From positions 1-9,257 of the forward strand of contig JAGRLQ010000061.1 of the NCBI GenBank assembly GCA_020441735.1: DNA of 9,257 nt. The letters are read 5' to 3'. The notes beneath the pieces are model-generated. The model had not been told where the DNA came from and ran no database searches. It was given only the letters and a program-made list of their open reading frames with translations. Numbering within the stretch: the first letter of the stretch is position 1; every line of letters starts with the position of its first letter. Made by a program: the position numbers and the translations under genes. This stretch comes from Nitratireductor sp. (lineage in GTDB: Bacteria; Pseudomonadota; Alphaproteobacteria; Rhizobiales; Rhizobiaceae). This document shows, one piece after another, positions 1 to 6,445 of this stretch.

Positions 1-111
1 CCAAGCGCAAGCGCCGGGCTGGGGGCCGCGCACATGCCCCACAGGATCGGCGAAGGCCGTCCGGTGGTTTGTGCTTCTTACTCATGCCACGGCGGCAATT
101 ATTGCGGCGCG
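1..111 (+). CDS. Possible C-terminal fragment of an unidentified protein, cut by the left edge
   Basis: Frame 1 is open from the window edge to a TGA at 109-111 and reads 36 codons, ending in SYSCHGGNYCGA. About 70 percent of third codon positions are G or C, which fits coding sequence in this genome, and a strong hairpin starts 16 bases after the stop, where a terminator would be expected. I do not recognise the protein. The Cys/Gly-rich tail could belong to a small secreted protein, but the stretch is too short to exclude chance. The other two plus-strand frames are also open across this stretch, so the call is weak. Confidence 0.28.
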
Positions 112-127
112 TGAACGTCAGATGTGT

Positions 128-151
128 CTTCTCCTCTTCCAAGAGGAGAAG
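128..151. repeat. Perfect inverted repeat, hairpin, possible terminator
   Basis: CTTCTCCTCTT at 128-138 is the exact reverse complement of AAGAGGAGAAG at 141-151, leaving two unpaired bases; in practice the loop would be four bases. It lies 16 bases after a possible plus-strand stop and 28 bases beyond the stop of the minus-strand DksA-like gene, so it could end either transcript. There is no convincing T-run on either side (GTTTC on the plus strand), so it is either a weak intrinsic terminator or a stabilising 3' hairpin. Confidence 0.5.
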
Positions 152-179
152 TTTCAGACCACGGGATAAGGGCAGTTCG

Positions 180-512
180 TCAGGCGCGGGCGCAGTTGCG
201 GCAGAAGGGCGTATGGGGAACAGCCTCAAGGCGTTCCACGCTGATTTCCTCGCCGCATTTGACGCATTCGCCATAGGTGCCTTGCTCGACACGGTCGAGG
301 GCGGCCTTGATGGCCTTGATTTCCTCAAGCCCGGAAAGGCCGAGTTCTTCCATCACTTCGTCGCCTTCGGTCTCGACGGCGTGCTCTTCCCAGTCGCGGC
401 TCTTGGGGTCGTCGAGACTGTCCTCGATGTTCTCCAGCCGGTTCTCCAGATAGGCCAGGCGGCGCTCGAGGATTCCCTTGAATTTGTCGGCGTCAATTTC
501 ACTCTGCGGCAT
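180..512 (-). CDS. DksA/TraR-family C4 zinc-finger protein, short form (110 aa)
   Basis: Predicted cytoplasmic transcription factor of the DksA/TraR family. These proteins insert a coiled coil into the secondary channel of RNA polymerase and, with ppGpp, alter promoter selection. The C-terminus shows the C4 zinc finger C83-x2-C86-x17-C104-x2-C107. Residues about 7-75 are charged and helical, as expected for the coiled coil. At 110 residues it is shorter than E. coli DksA (about 150). The DxxDxA tip motif of classical DksA is not seen; the region reads ETEGDEV at 47-53. The start is placed at 512 because AAGGAG lies six bases upstream; an in-frame ATG at 548 has no comparable site. It is divergent from ppk2 and shares with it an intergenic region carrying an FNR/FixK-type box. 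The family is clear, but whether it acts as a true DksA is open. Confidence 0.9.
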   Translation of the reverse strand: MPQSEIDADKFKGILERRLAYLENRLENIEDSLDDPKSRDWEEHAVETEGDEVMEELGLSGLEEIKAIKAALDRVEQGTYGECVKCGEEISVERLEAVPHTPFCRNCARA

Positions 513-575
513 GCAACTCTCCTTTTGCCGGAAAACCCGGTTAACCAAACCTAGTTTTCATGACCGGTATCAGCG

Positions 576-589
576 TTGACATACATCAA
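576..589. promoter_or_regulatory. FNR/FixK-type anaerobox between divergent genes
   Basis: TTGAC-ATAC-ATCAA matches the TTGAY-N4-RTCAA consensus of FNR, FnrN and FixK regulators exactly in both half-sites. The centre (582.5) is about 70 bases from each flanking start codon, ppk2 at 652 and the DksA-like gene at 512. Hexamers at the class II activator distance are TAGATA (612-617, plus) and TAGGTT (553-548, minus), each matching three of six -10 positions. The box could therefore activate one or both genes under low oxygen. The match is seen directly; the regulation is inference. Confidence 0.65.
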
Positions 590-651
590 CGACATATGCG
601 GTCATTAGGCATAGATAAAGTGGGATTTATGAGGGAAAGACAAGGATTGCA

Positions 652-1677
652 ATGACAAACAACAACCCCGACAAAACCACTGGCGCCAATGGCGGCGAGA
701 TTGCTTCCGAAGCGGCTGCTGCCAGGAACGGCAACGGAGCAACAAAGGCTGTTGCCGTGACCGATGGAAAAACAGCCGACAATCCAGCGGGCAACGGAGT
801 CGGCGGGGCTGTGCTCGACCGCATTCCCTCCAACCGCGATACGATCCGCCAGCTGTTCGAGACTGGTGAATATCCCTACAAGCGCAAGATCACCCGCAAG
901 CGCTACGAGCGTGAGAAGGCTGAGCTTCAGGTTGAACTGCTGAAGGTTCAGGAATGGGTGAAGGCATCGGGGCAGAGGGTTGTGTTGCTGTTCGAGGGCC
1001 GGGACGCGGCCGGCAAGGGCGGTACGATCAAGCGCTTCATGGAGCATCTCAATCCGCGCGGCGCGCGCGTCGTGGCGCTCGACAAGCCGAGCGACCGGGA
1101 AAAGACGCAGTGGTATTACCAGCGCTATGTGCAGCATCTTCCCGCTGCTGGCGAGATCGTCATGTTCGACCGCTCCTGGTATAACCGCGCCGGCGTCGAA
1201 CGGGTAATGGGTTTCTGCTCGCCGCAGGACTATCTGGAGTTCATGCGCCAGACACCGGATCTGGAACGCATGCTGGTCAGAAGCGGAATCCTTCTGTTCA
1301 AGTACTGGTTCTCCGTGACCCAGGACGAGCAACTCAAACGCTTCAACTCGCGTGAGGCGGAGCCGCTGAAGAAGTGGAAGCTCTCGCCCATCGACCGGGA
1401 GTCGCTCGACAAATGGGGCGACTACACCGAGGCGAAAGAGGCGATGTTCTTTTATACAGACACTGCAGATGCGCCGTGGACGGTGATCAAGTCGAACGAC
1501 AAGAAGCGGGCGCGGCTCAACTGCATGCGCCACTTCCTGACCTCGCTGCCGTATAGTGGCAAGGATGCGCGCGTCGTCGGCAAGCCCGATCCGCTGATCG
1601 TTGGCCACTCAAGCCATGTCATCGGCAGCAACGAGCATATTCTCGGCAGTACCCTGCATCCGGAAATGCGCAAGTAA
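652..1677 (+). CDS. ppk2: Polyphosphate kinase 2 (PPK2 family, class I type)
   Basis: Cytosolic kinase that transfers phosphate between polyphosphate and nucleotides. Class I members mainly make ATP or GTP from ADP or GDP using polyphosphate. The Walker A loop is G116-RDAAGK122-G with D118, and the Walker B segment is IVMFDRSWYNRAG with D173. The lid region follows (SREAEPLKKWKLSPIDR, then W-x2-Y-x2-A-x3-M). The protein has 341 residues; the first 55 or so are Asn/Gly/Ala-rich, probably disordered, and lie outside the catalytic core, which begins near residue 75. The start at 652 is supported by AAGGA five bases upstream, and no other Met occurs before residue 130. The gene is monocistronic and ends at a bidirectional terminator. 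The upstream anaerobox suggests induction under oxygen limitation. The family assignment is secure; direction and nucleotide preference are inferred from single-domain class I relatives. Confidence 0.95.
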   Translation: MTNNNPDKTTGANGGEIASEAAAARNGNGATKAVAVTDGKTADNPAGNGVGGAVLDRIPSNRDTIRQLFETGEYPYKRKITRKRYEREKAELQVELLKVQEWVKASGQRVVLLFEGRDAAGKGGTIKRFMEHLNPRGARVVALDKPSDREKTQWYYQRYVQHLPAAGEIVMFDRSWYNRAGVERVMGFCSPQDYLEFMRQTPDLERMLVRSGILLFKYWFSVTQDEQLKRFNSREAEPLKKWKLSPIDRESLDKWGDYTEAKEAMFFYTDTADAPWTVIKSNDKKRARLNCMRHFLTSLPYSGKDARVVGKPDPLIVGHSSHVIGSNEHILGSTLHPEMRK

Positions 1678-1698
1678 GCGCGCCGGGCCGGGGTAATC

Positions 1699-1731
1699 AA
1701 AAAGGCGCGGGACAGAGTTCCGCGCCTTTTT
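1699..1731. terminator. Bidirectional intrinsic terminator between ppk2 and the cytochrome gene
   Basis: A 14-bp stem (1699-1712 with 1718-1731; one G-T wobble) has a GC-rich core GGCGCGG/CCGCGCC, a five-base loop CAGAG, and A/T tails that give a U-run on either strand. It lies 22 bases after the ppk2 stop and 41 bases beyond the end of the convergent cytochrome gene, so it can end both transcripts. Confidence 0.9.
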
Positions 1732-1771
1732 CAATTTTCGTATTCGGCTCGTGTTGGCTACTCGCGGCGTA

Positions 1772-2386
1772 TCAGTCGGTTGTCTGAATGCTGGCGATGT
1801 AGGAGATGATGTCCTGCAACTGGATGATGTCGACATCAAAGACCGGCATGTCGGGATGGCCGGATTCGATCCCTTCCGCAAACGCCTCCTCCAGCGCCTC
1901 AATCGGCAGCCGTTTGGAGATCAGGCGAAAGGGCGGCGCTTCAGGATGGGCGCTTTCATCGGTCAGCGTCACGGCATGGCAGGAGGAGCAGTTCTCGGTG
2001 ACCAGCCTGCGGCCATGGGCAAGCGGCTGCACCCAGGCAATCCAGGCGGCGATGTCCTCGGCCTGCTTTTCGGTAATCTCGAACGTCGGCATGCCGGAGT
2101 GCTTGGGGGACGCCTGATCGATCAGCATGCGGGCAATCGTTGCCACCGAGCGCCGGTCCGAGAGGCTCCAGAAAGGCGGCGCGCCTGTGTTCGGGCTTTC
2201 GCCGCTGATGCCGACTTCATGGCATCGGGCACAATTGAGCCGGGCCAGCGCTTCGCCGTGATGGACGGCTTCACCGGCATCAGGGCCGGGCTTTATTTCA
2301 GCAGCCTCTGACGGCGCTGCAAAAGCTGCTGCGAGAAAAATCCCCGCCGTCAGGGCCTGTGTCATTCTTGTTGCTGGCTTGATCAA
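1772..2386 (-). CDS. Periplasmic diheme c-type cytochrome (two duplicated domains)
   Basis: Predicted exported electron carrier with two covalently bound hemes. Domain 1 has C52-x2-C55-H56 and likely axial Met99 (SGMP). Domain 2 has C133-x2-C136-H137 and Met180 (PDMP). The domains are offset by 81 residues and share NC..CH.V, APPF and MP.F, so they arose by duplication. A signal peptide covers residues 1-29 (basic n-region, LTAGIFLAAAFAA core, cleavage near EAA/EIK). The start is placed at TTG 2386 because GGAG lies six bases upstream and the signal peptide then has a normal length. The open frame extends to an ATG at 2422, and an inner ATG at 2365 has no ribosome site. The gene begins 38 bases after the exonuclease-CBS-DUF294 gene on the same strand, probably as an operon. 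Its redox partner is not visible; it could feed a terminal oxidase or a periplasmic reductase. Confidence 0.88.
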   Translation of the reverse strand: MIKPATRMTQALTAGIFLAAAFAAPSEAAEIKPGPDAGEAVHHGEALARLNCARCHEVGISGESPNTGAPPFWSLSDRRSVATIARMLIDQASPKHSGMPTFEITEKQAEDIAAWIAWVQPLAHGRRLVTENCSSCHAVTLTDESAHPEAPPFRLISKRLPIEALEEAFAEGIESGHPDMPVFDVDIIQLQDIISYIASIQTTD

Positions 2387-2424
2387 GGAAAACTCCGTTT
2401 GACGGTGTGGTTTCAGATGCAATC

Positions 2425-4551
2425 TCAGAACATCATGTCGCGTACCAGATTGGGGATGTACTGAATATCGGAAAGAGCGTCCTTCAGCCTTGCGGTCCGG
2501 CTTTTGTCGAGTTGACCGAGATCGACGAAATTTGTCGGCTTGCGGCCCGATGCGATCTCGCGTTCCTGGTTCTGCAGCATCAGGGCGAGCAGGAAGGCGT
2601 GATGCTCCGACAACCGGTTCAGCAGGCCGACATCGCCCTTGTCGAGAGCAATCAGGCCGGCAAGCCGGTTCTGGGTGGAATGGGTGGCGATATTGTGACG
2701 GATCGCCAGTGCCCGCGTGCCGGCTACCAGCGGAAACAGGCCGTGCAACTTCAAATCGAGGCGGTTGTTTTCGCCCCGGATGCGGCCGAACATGTTGAAC
2801 GGGCTTGCGATGTTTTCGACATTGGCGCCGAGCGCCTTGGCGAAGCCGACATTCTGGCTGCCTGCCTCAAAGGCTTTTCTGAACAACCGGATCGACAATT
2901 CGCGGCTGCCATGAACGGCTGCCTGATCGAAGAAGATATCGACGTTCAGCAGGTTCTGCGGGTTGGTATGGGAAACCCACTCATCGATCCGGCTTTCCCA
3001 CAGTTTCACGGAGCCACGCCATTCAGCGTTCTTCGCCATGATCCCGCCATCGCAGAAGGGAATGCCGGCGGCATCAAGAATGGCGGCCATGCGGGTGCCG
3101 AGCTCGGCGAACCATTTGTCTTCGGAGCCATCCGGCTCGCCCTTTTCAAAGATGATGGCGTTGTCCTGATCGGGTTTCAGCAGGCTCTCTCCACGGCCAC
3201 CCGAGCCCAGCACGATGACGGCATAGGGGCAGGGGGCATCGCCATAGCCTCCGGCCTTCATGTCGAGTTCGGCAAGGATGGTGGCGCGCTCGGTCATGGA
3301 GCGGATTTCTTCCGAAACAATACGGGTGATCTTGTGGGAATCGAGGCTTTCCTGAATCAGGGAATTGACGACGGCAGGAAGCGTTCCCCATGCGCTGGCA
3401 AGGTCGGCCGCATTCTGTGCCTCGCCGATCGCATCATCGAGCGCGATTGCCGCATCGGAACGCAGTTTCAGCAGATCGCGGGCGGAGATCATGCCGACCA
3501 GCTTCTGCTCTTCATCCACGACGGCGAGGTGGCGGTATTTGAGCCGCCGCATACGCGACATCGCCCGATAGACAAAGGCGTTCTCGCGGATCGAGGCAAG
3601 CGGGCGGACGGCAACGGTACCGGCTGTTTTCTTCAGGGCGGCGGCACCCGACTGAGCCACCTGACGCATAACGTCGCGCTCGGTGACAATGCCGTAGGCA
3701 GAAAGCGGCTGACCGGATTCAGCCGGTTTGGCCACCAGGACAGAAGAGATGCCCTTTGCCGTCATGGTCTTGGTTGCCTCGAGCAGGCTTGTTTGCGGCG
3801 TGATGACGACCGGGTTCTTCGCCATCATGTCGCCGACGGCGTGGCGATAGGCATAGGTGTCGTAATTCTTGATACCTCCCGAGAGAACCGTGTCGGAAGG
3901 ATCAACGACCGGGCGCTCCCAGCCTGCTTCCTGGCCCTGCCTGAGGCCGGCCATGGAGCGCATCAGGATGGCGCGTTCGGCTTCGGCAAGGGTGCGGATG
4001 CCTTTCTCCTGCAGCAGGGGAACGAGCTTGAGGAAGATCTCACCTGCTGCCTGGGCATCCGACAGCGCGCTGTGGCGGTGTTCAACCCGGATATCGAACC
4101 AGGCTGCCAGCTTGTCGAGCGAGGGATCGTGCAGGTCGGGAAGGGCGAGGGGGGCGAGATGACGGATGCAGAGCGAGCGCGGCTTTTCCCATTTAAGCCC
4201 GTGACGCTGGGCTTCGGCTGCCAGAATGGTCAGGTCATAGGCGATGGTGTGGCCGATCAGGACACGGTTCTTGATGAATTCCTGCAGGCCCTGCCAGGCT
4301 TTTTTCAGATCGGGCGCCGTGCGCAGCATGGCATTGGAGATGCCGTGAATGGCAGTCGATGCCGAAGGCACGGGAATGCCGGGATCGACAATCTTGTCCA
4401 TCACCGACGTCGTGTCGATCTTTCCCCGGTTCATGCGCAACGCGCCAATCTGCACGATGCGTGCTTCGGAAGCATCGAGGCTGGTGGTTTCCAGGTCAAG
4501 CGCTGCCGCGTCCAGCGCCATCAGCGCGGTGGCGCCGGTGGTTTTCGTCAT
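2425..4551 (-). CDS. DEDDh 3'-5' exonuclease - CBS pair - DUF294 nucleotidyltransferase fusion
   Basis: Cytoplasmic multidomain protein of 708 residues. The N-terminal DnaQ-like exonuclease domain (about 14-180) has all DEDDh residues: D19 and E21 in LDLETT, D106 in IAYDLT, and H160 with D165 in HSALSD. Two CBS repeats follow (about 239-365; GIVTERD and GMISARD), which usually bind adenine nucleotides and act as energy sensors. The GlnD-like DUF294 nucleotidyltransferase (about 380-540) shows GSGGRGES at 449-456 with metal-binding D461 and D463 in PDQDNA. The DUF294 C-terminal helical domain fills the rest. In many proteobacteria the exonuclease is a separate gene and the CBS-DUF294 protein carries a cNMP-binding domain instead. 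The substrate is unknown; adenylyl or uridylyl transfer to a protein or small molecule is possible. GGAGGA lies nine bases before the ATG. It is followed by the cytochrome gene. Confidence 0.92.
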   Translation of the reverse strand: MTKTTGATALMALDAAALDLETTSLDASEARIVQIGALRMNRGKIDTTSVMDKIVDPGIPVPSASTAIHGISNAMLRTAPDLKKAWQGLQEFIKNRVLIGHTIAYDLTILAAEAQRHGLKWEKPRSLCIRHLAPLALPDLHDPSLDKLAAWFDIRVEHRHSALSDAQAAGEIFLKLVPLLQEKGIRTLAEAERAILMRSMAGLRQGQEAGWERPVVDPSDTVLSGGIKNYDTYAYRHAVGDMMAKNPVVITPQTSLLEATKTMTAKGISSVLVAKPAESGQPLSAYGIVTERDVMRQVAQSGAAALKKTAGTVAVRPLASIRENAFVYRAMSRMRRLKYRHLAVVDEEQKLVGMISARDLLKLRSDAAIALDDAIGEAQNAADLASAWGTLPAVVNSLIQESLDSHKITRIVSEEIRSMTERATILAELDMKAGGYGDAPCPYAVIVLGSGGRGESLLKPDQDNAIIFEKGEPDGSEDKWFAELGTRMAAILDAAGIPFCDGGIMAKNAEWRGSVKLWESRIDEWVSHTNPQNLLNVDIFFDQAAVHGSRELSIRLFRKAFEAGSQNVGFAKALGANVENIASPFNMFGRIRGENNRLDLKLHGLFPLVAGTRALAIRHNIATHSTQNRLAGLIALDKGDVGLLNRLSEHHAFLLALMLQNQEREIASGRKPTNFVDLGQLDKSRTARLKDALSDIQYIPNLVRDMMF

Positions 4552-4587
4552 TTGCTGCTTTCCTCCCTCACTGCCCGTATGAATATA

Positions 4588-4616
4588 ATTTTAACCAAAT
4601 CCGACGAAAATTTCAG
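4588..4616 (-). promoter_or_regulatory. Candidate sigma-70-type promoter for the exonuclease-CBS-DUF294 gene
   Basis: On the minus strand CTGAAA (4616-4611) and TAAAAT (4593-4588) are separated by 17 bases, matching the -35 and -10 consensus at four and five of six positions. Transcription would start near 4580, about 30 bases before the start codon at 4551. No complete FNR/FixK box lies in this intergenic region. Confidence 0.42.
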
Positions 4617-4714
4617 AAAGTTGACAGAACTACGTCATAATCAATCGCCGTTGCCCAGCGGGTAGCTTCGTCCACGGCCAGATTGCATGTCTCTGCAATT
4701 AATGGTGCATACTC

Positions 4715-5842
4715 ATGTTGTTTCGCAATGATCTGCGTCAAACCGACAAGCTTCAATCGCTGCAATTGCTGCGTGCGGTCGCCGTCATGTTTGTCGTGGT
4801 GAGCCATTGTGCCCATGAACTCGTCTCGCTGCTTTCCGGCAAGGCCATGCGGTTCAACGAAAAGCTGTTTCCCGGCGATTTCGGCGTCGATCTCTTTTTT
4901 GTCATTTCCGGCTTTATCATGGTCTACAGTTGCTGGGACCAGTTCGGCAGCAAGGGCTCCGCATTGGGTTTCTTCAAACGACGGCTGATCCGTGTTGTGC
5001 CATTGTACTGGGCTGCAACGACTTTGATGATCGCCGTGATCCTGTTTTTGCCCGGAACTGTCAAAACCGCTACAAGTGACGTCGGGCAATGGATCGCATC
5101 CTATCTTTTCTGGCCCTATCAGCGTGACAGTGACGATATGATCCGCCCGGTGCTGGGACTTGGGTGGTCGTTGCAATACGAAATGCTGTTCTATTTCGTG
5201 TTTTCGCTTTCTCTGTTCTTTTCCCGGACCCGGGCGATCTTCGGTTTGCTGGTGGCGCTGGTGGCGCTGGTGTTTGGGGCAAATCTGCTGCGTTCGGCCG
5301 GTGGACATTCAGGAACGCTGGTGACGTTTCTTTCCCATCCGATCATTCTGGAGTTCGGTCTTGGTGCCGGCATCGCCTATGCCTATTGCAGAGGGTCGCG
5401 CATTCCGCAGGCGCTCGGCATTGTACTGGTGCTTTTTTCCGGCATCTTCCTGATGCAGATGCCGGGCTTCGATGCCCGCATCGAGTCTGCCCGTGCCGTT
5501 CTTTACGGAATACCGGCTTCGCTGATTGTCATTGCGGCCGTGTTGTCGAGCGGTAACGATCAGGCAAGAATTGCGCGCCCGATACTGGAGCTGGGGGAAA
5601 TTTCCTACGCAACCTATCTGGTGCACCCCTTCGTGGTTGGCGGCGTCAGCATCGCTTTCCGCAGAAGCGGGCTTTACGAAACGCTCGATCCTGCCGGCCT
5701 CGTGGCGGGTTATACGCTCAGCGTTGTCGCACTCAGCATCATCATCAGCTATCTGGTTCATTACCTGTTTGATGCGCCGGTGACAGGGTATCTGCGCCGG
5801 GCGAGCAAAACGCTTGGCCGCTCGCGCACGCAGGCTGCCTGA
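4715..5842 (+). CDS. Acyltransferase 3 family integral membrane protein (OafA-like)
   Basis: Inner-membrane acyltransferase, 375 residues, the usual length for the single-domain form. Family members O-acetylate or otherwise acylate surface glycans (LPS O-antigen, exopolysaccharide, Nod factor). Conserved motifs are visible in order: R20-x10-H31 (LRAVAVMFVVVSH), the active-site signature; FGVDLFFVISGF; the basic loop RRLIRVVPLYW; and LGWSLQYEMLFYF. About ten hydrophobic segments follow each other to the C-terminus, which ends in an Arg/Lys-rich cytoplasmic tail. The start at 4715 is forced by an in-frame TAA at 4700-4702, although no good ribosome site precedes it, so translation may be weak. 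It stands alone: no glycan synthesis genes are nearby, so the acceptor cannot be guessed. It is divergent from the DUF294 gene. Confidence 0.92.
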   Translation: MLFRNDLRQTDKLQSLQLLRAVAVMFVVVSHCAHELVSLLSGKAMRFNEKLFPGDFGVDLFFVISGFIMVYSCWDQFGSKGSALGFFKRRLIRVVPLYWAATTLMIAVILFLPGTVKTATSDVGQWIASYLFWPYQRDSDDMIRPVLGLGWSLQYEMLFYFVFSLSLFFSRTRAIFGLLVALVALVFGANLLRSAGGHSGTLVTFLSHPIILEFGLGAGIAYAYCRGSRIPQALGIVLVLFSGIFLMQMPGFDARIESARAVLYGIPASLIVIAAVLSSGNDQARIARPILELGEISYATYLVHPFVVGGVSIAFRRSGLYETLDPAGLVAGYTLSVVALSIIISYLVHYLFDAPVTGYLRRASKTLGRSRTQAA

Positions 5843-5851
5843 ACCTTCTTC

Positions 5852-5870
5852 ACATGAATAGTACATGAAT
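5852..5870 (+). repeat. Short direct repeat, ACATGAAT twice
   Basis: ACATGAAT occurs at 5852-5859 and again at 5863-5870, an 11-base period, about one helical turn. It lies between the acyltransferase and the small secreted protein gene and could be a regulator site for the latter. It could equally be chance at this length. Confidence 0.3.
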
Positions 5871-5879
5871 GGCCGGTTC

Positions 5880-5900
5880 CGGCCCGGTTCAGCCGGGCTG
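5880..5900. repeat. GC-rich inverted repeat, weak hairpin after the acyltransferase gene
   Basis: GCCCGG (5882-5887) and CCGGGC (5893-5898) pair around a TTCAG loop, extending to eight pairs with a wobble and a C-G pair. It is 38 bases after the acyltransferase stop. No T-run follows on either strand, so intrinsic termination is doubtful; it may be a processing or pausing hairpin. Confidence 0.35.
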
Positions 5901-5961
5901 GTGCATGTTGCGTCCATCAGCTTCGGGCTGAGCCGGGGCATAACAGCGAAAGGACGCAATC

Positions 5962-6348
5962 ATGTTCACCAAATTCATCAAGGGCGGTCTTGCTTCCGCC
6001 ATCGTCGGAATTGGCCTCATTGCCGCTGCTCCCCAGGTAGCCTCGGCCGGCCAGGTCCAGGCCGGCATCACCATTTACGGCACCCACGGTGCGGTGCATA
6101 TCGGCAATGTCAAGCACCGCCACAAGAACAAGCATGTCCACCGCAGCCTCTGCCGTCCGGGTGAAGCCGTTTACAAGGCCGAGCGCCGGGGTGTGCGCCA
6201 CGCCCGTGTTGATCGTGTCGGCAAGCGCTATGTGGTGGTGAAAGGCAACAAGCGCGGCCATCGTGTGAAGATCGGTTTCGAACGCCACTCGCGCCACTGC
6301 GATATCGCCTGGATCGATCGCTCGCGCCGCCACGGCTACGGCTATTGA
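5962..6348 (+). CDS. Small secreted His/Arg-rich basic protein of unknown function
   Basis: This 128-residue protein has a clear signal peptide: KFIKGG, hydrophobic core to about residue 23, and an ASA cleavage site at 29. The mature part of 99 residues contains 11 histidines and many Arg and Lys, with a cluster KHRHKNKHVHR at 51-61. Two cysteines, C64 and C113, could form one disulfide around the segment LCRPGEAVYKAERRG...RHCDI. It resembles, from memory, a recurrent family of small exported Rhizobiales proteins with the pattern C-x-P-x2-A-x2-K-A-x3-G and a VVVKG strand; none has a function I can name. Metal binding or contact with nucleic acid or an anionic surface is possible but only inferred from composition. 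AAGGAC six bases upstream supports the start. The gene is monocistronic and ends at a strong terminator. Confidence 0.82.
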   Translation: MFTKFIKGGLASAIVGIGLIAAAPQVASAGQVQAGITIYGTHGAVHIGNVKHRHKNKHVHRSLCRPGEAVYKAERRGVRHARVDRVGKRYVVVKGNKRGHRVKIGFERHSRHCDIAWIDRSRRHGYGY

Positions 6349-6397
6349 GCAGTCTTCAAGCCAGCCAGCCTTCCCAGTTGGCACATGGCTGGCAAAG

Positions 6398-6428
6398 AAA
6401 ACGCCGCGGACAGGTTCCGCGGCGTTTT
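6398..6428. terminator. Bidirectional intrinsic terminator between the secreted protein and SIMPL genes
   Basis: A perfect 13-bp stem (6398-6410 with 6416-6428) has the core CGCCGCGG/CCGCGGCG, a loop CAGGT, and A/T tails giving a U-run on both strands. It lies 49 bases after the plus-strand gene and 17 bases beyond the stop of the convergent minus-strand gene. Its core and loop resemble the terminator at 1699-1731. Confidence 0.92.
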
Positions 6429-6445
6429 TGTCTGCTGTGCGGCTT

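Noticed and set aside
586..1608. 340-codon open frame on the minus strand opposite ppk2
   Set aside because: The ppk2 frame has intact Walker motifs and a ribosome site; the antisense frame has no domain features and is explained by high GC content.
2379..2386. TTGATCAA at the cytochrome start as an anaerobox
   Set aside because: The two half-sites abut without the required four-base spacer, and the sequence is part of the start codon region of the gene.
4621..4645. TTGAC and ATCAA near the acyltransferase, as a second FNR box, or TTGACA as a -35
   Set aside because: The half-sites are 14 bases apart instead of four, and no -10 hexamer lies at 16-18 bases from TTGACA.
2407..4665. 752-codon open frame on the plus strand opposite the exonuclease-CBS-DUF294 gene
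   Set aside because: It is the antisense shadow of a gene with clear domains and catalytic motifs on the other strand; its translation shows no recognisable domain and it also runs over the cytochrome start region.
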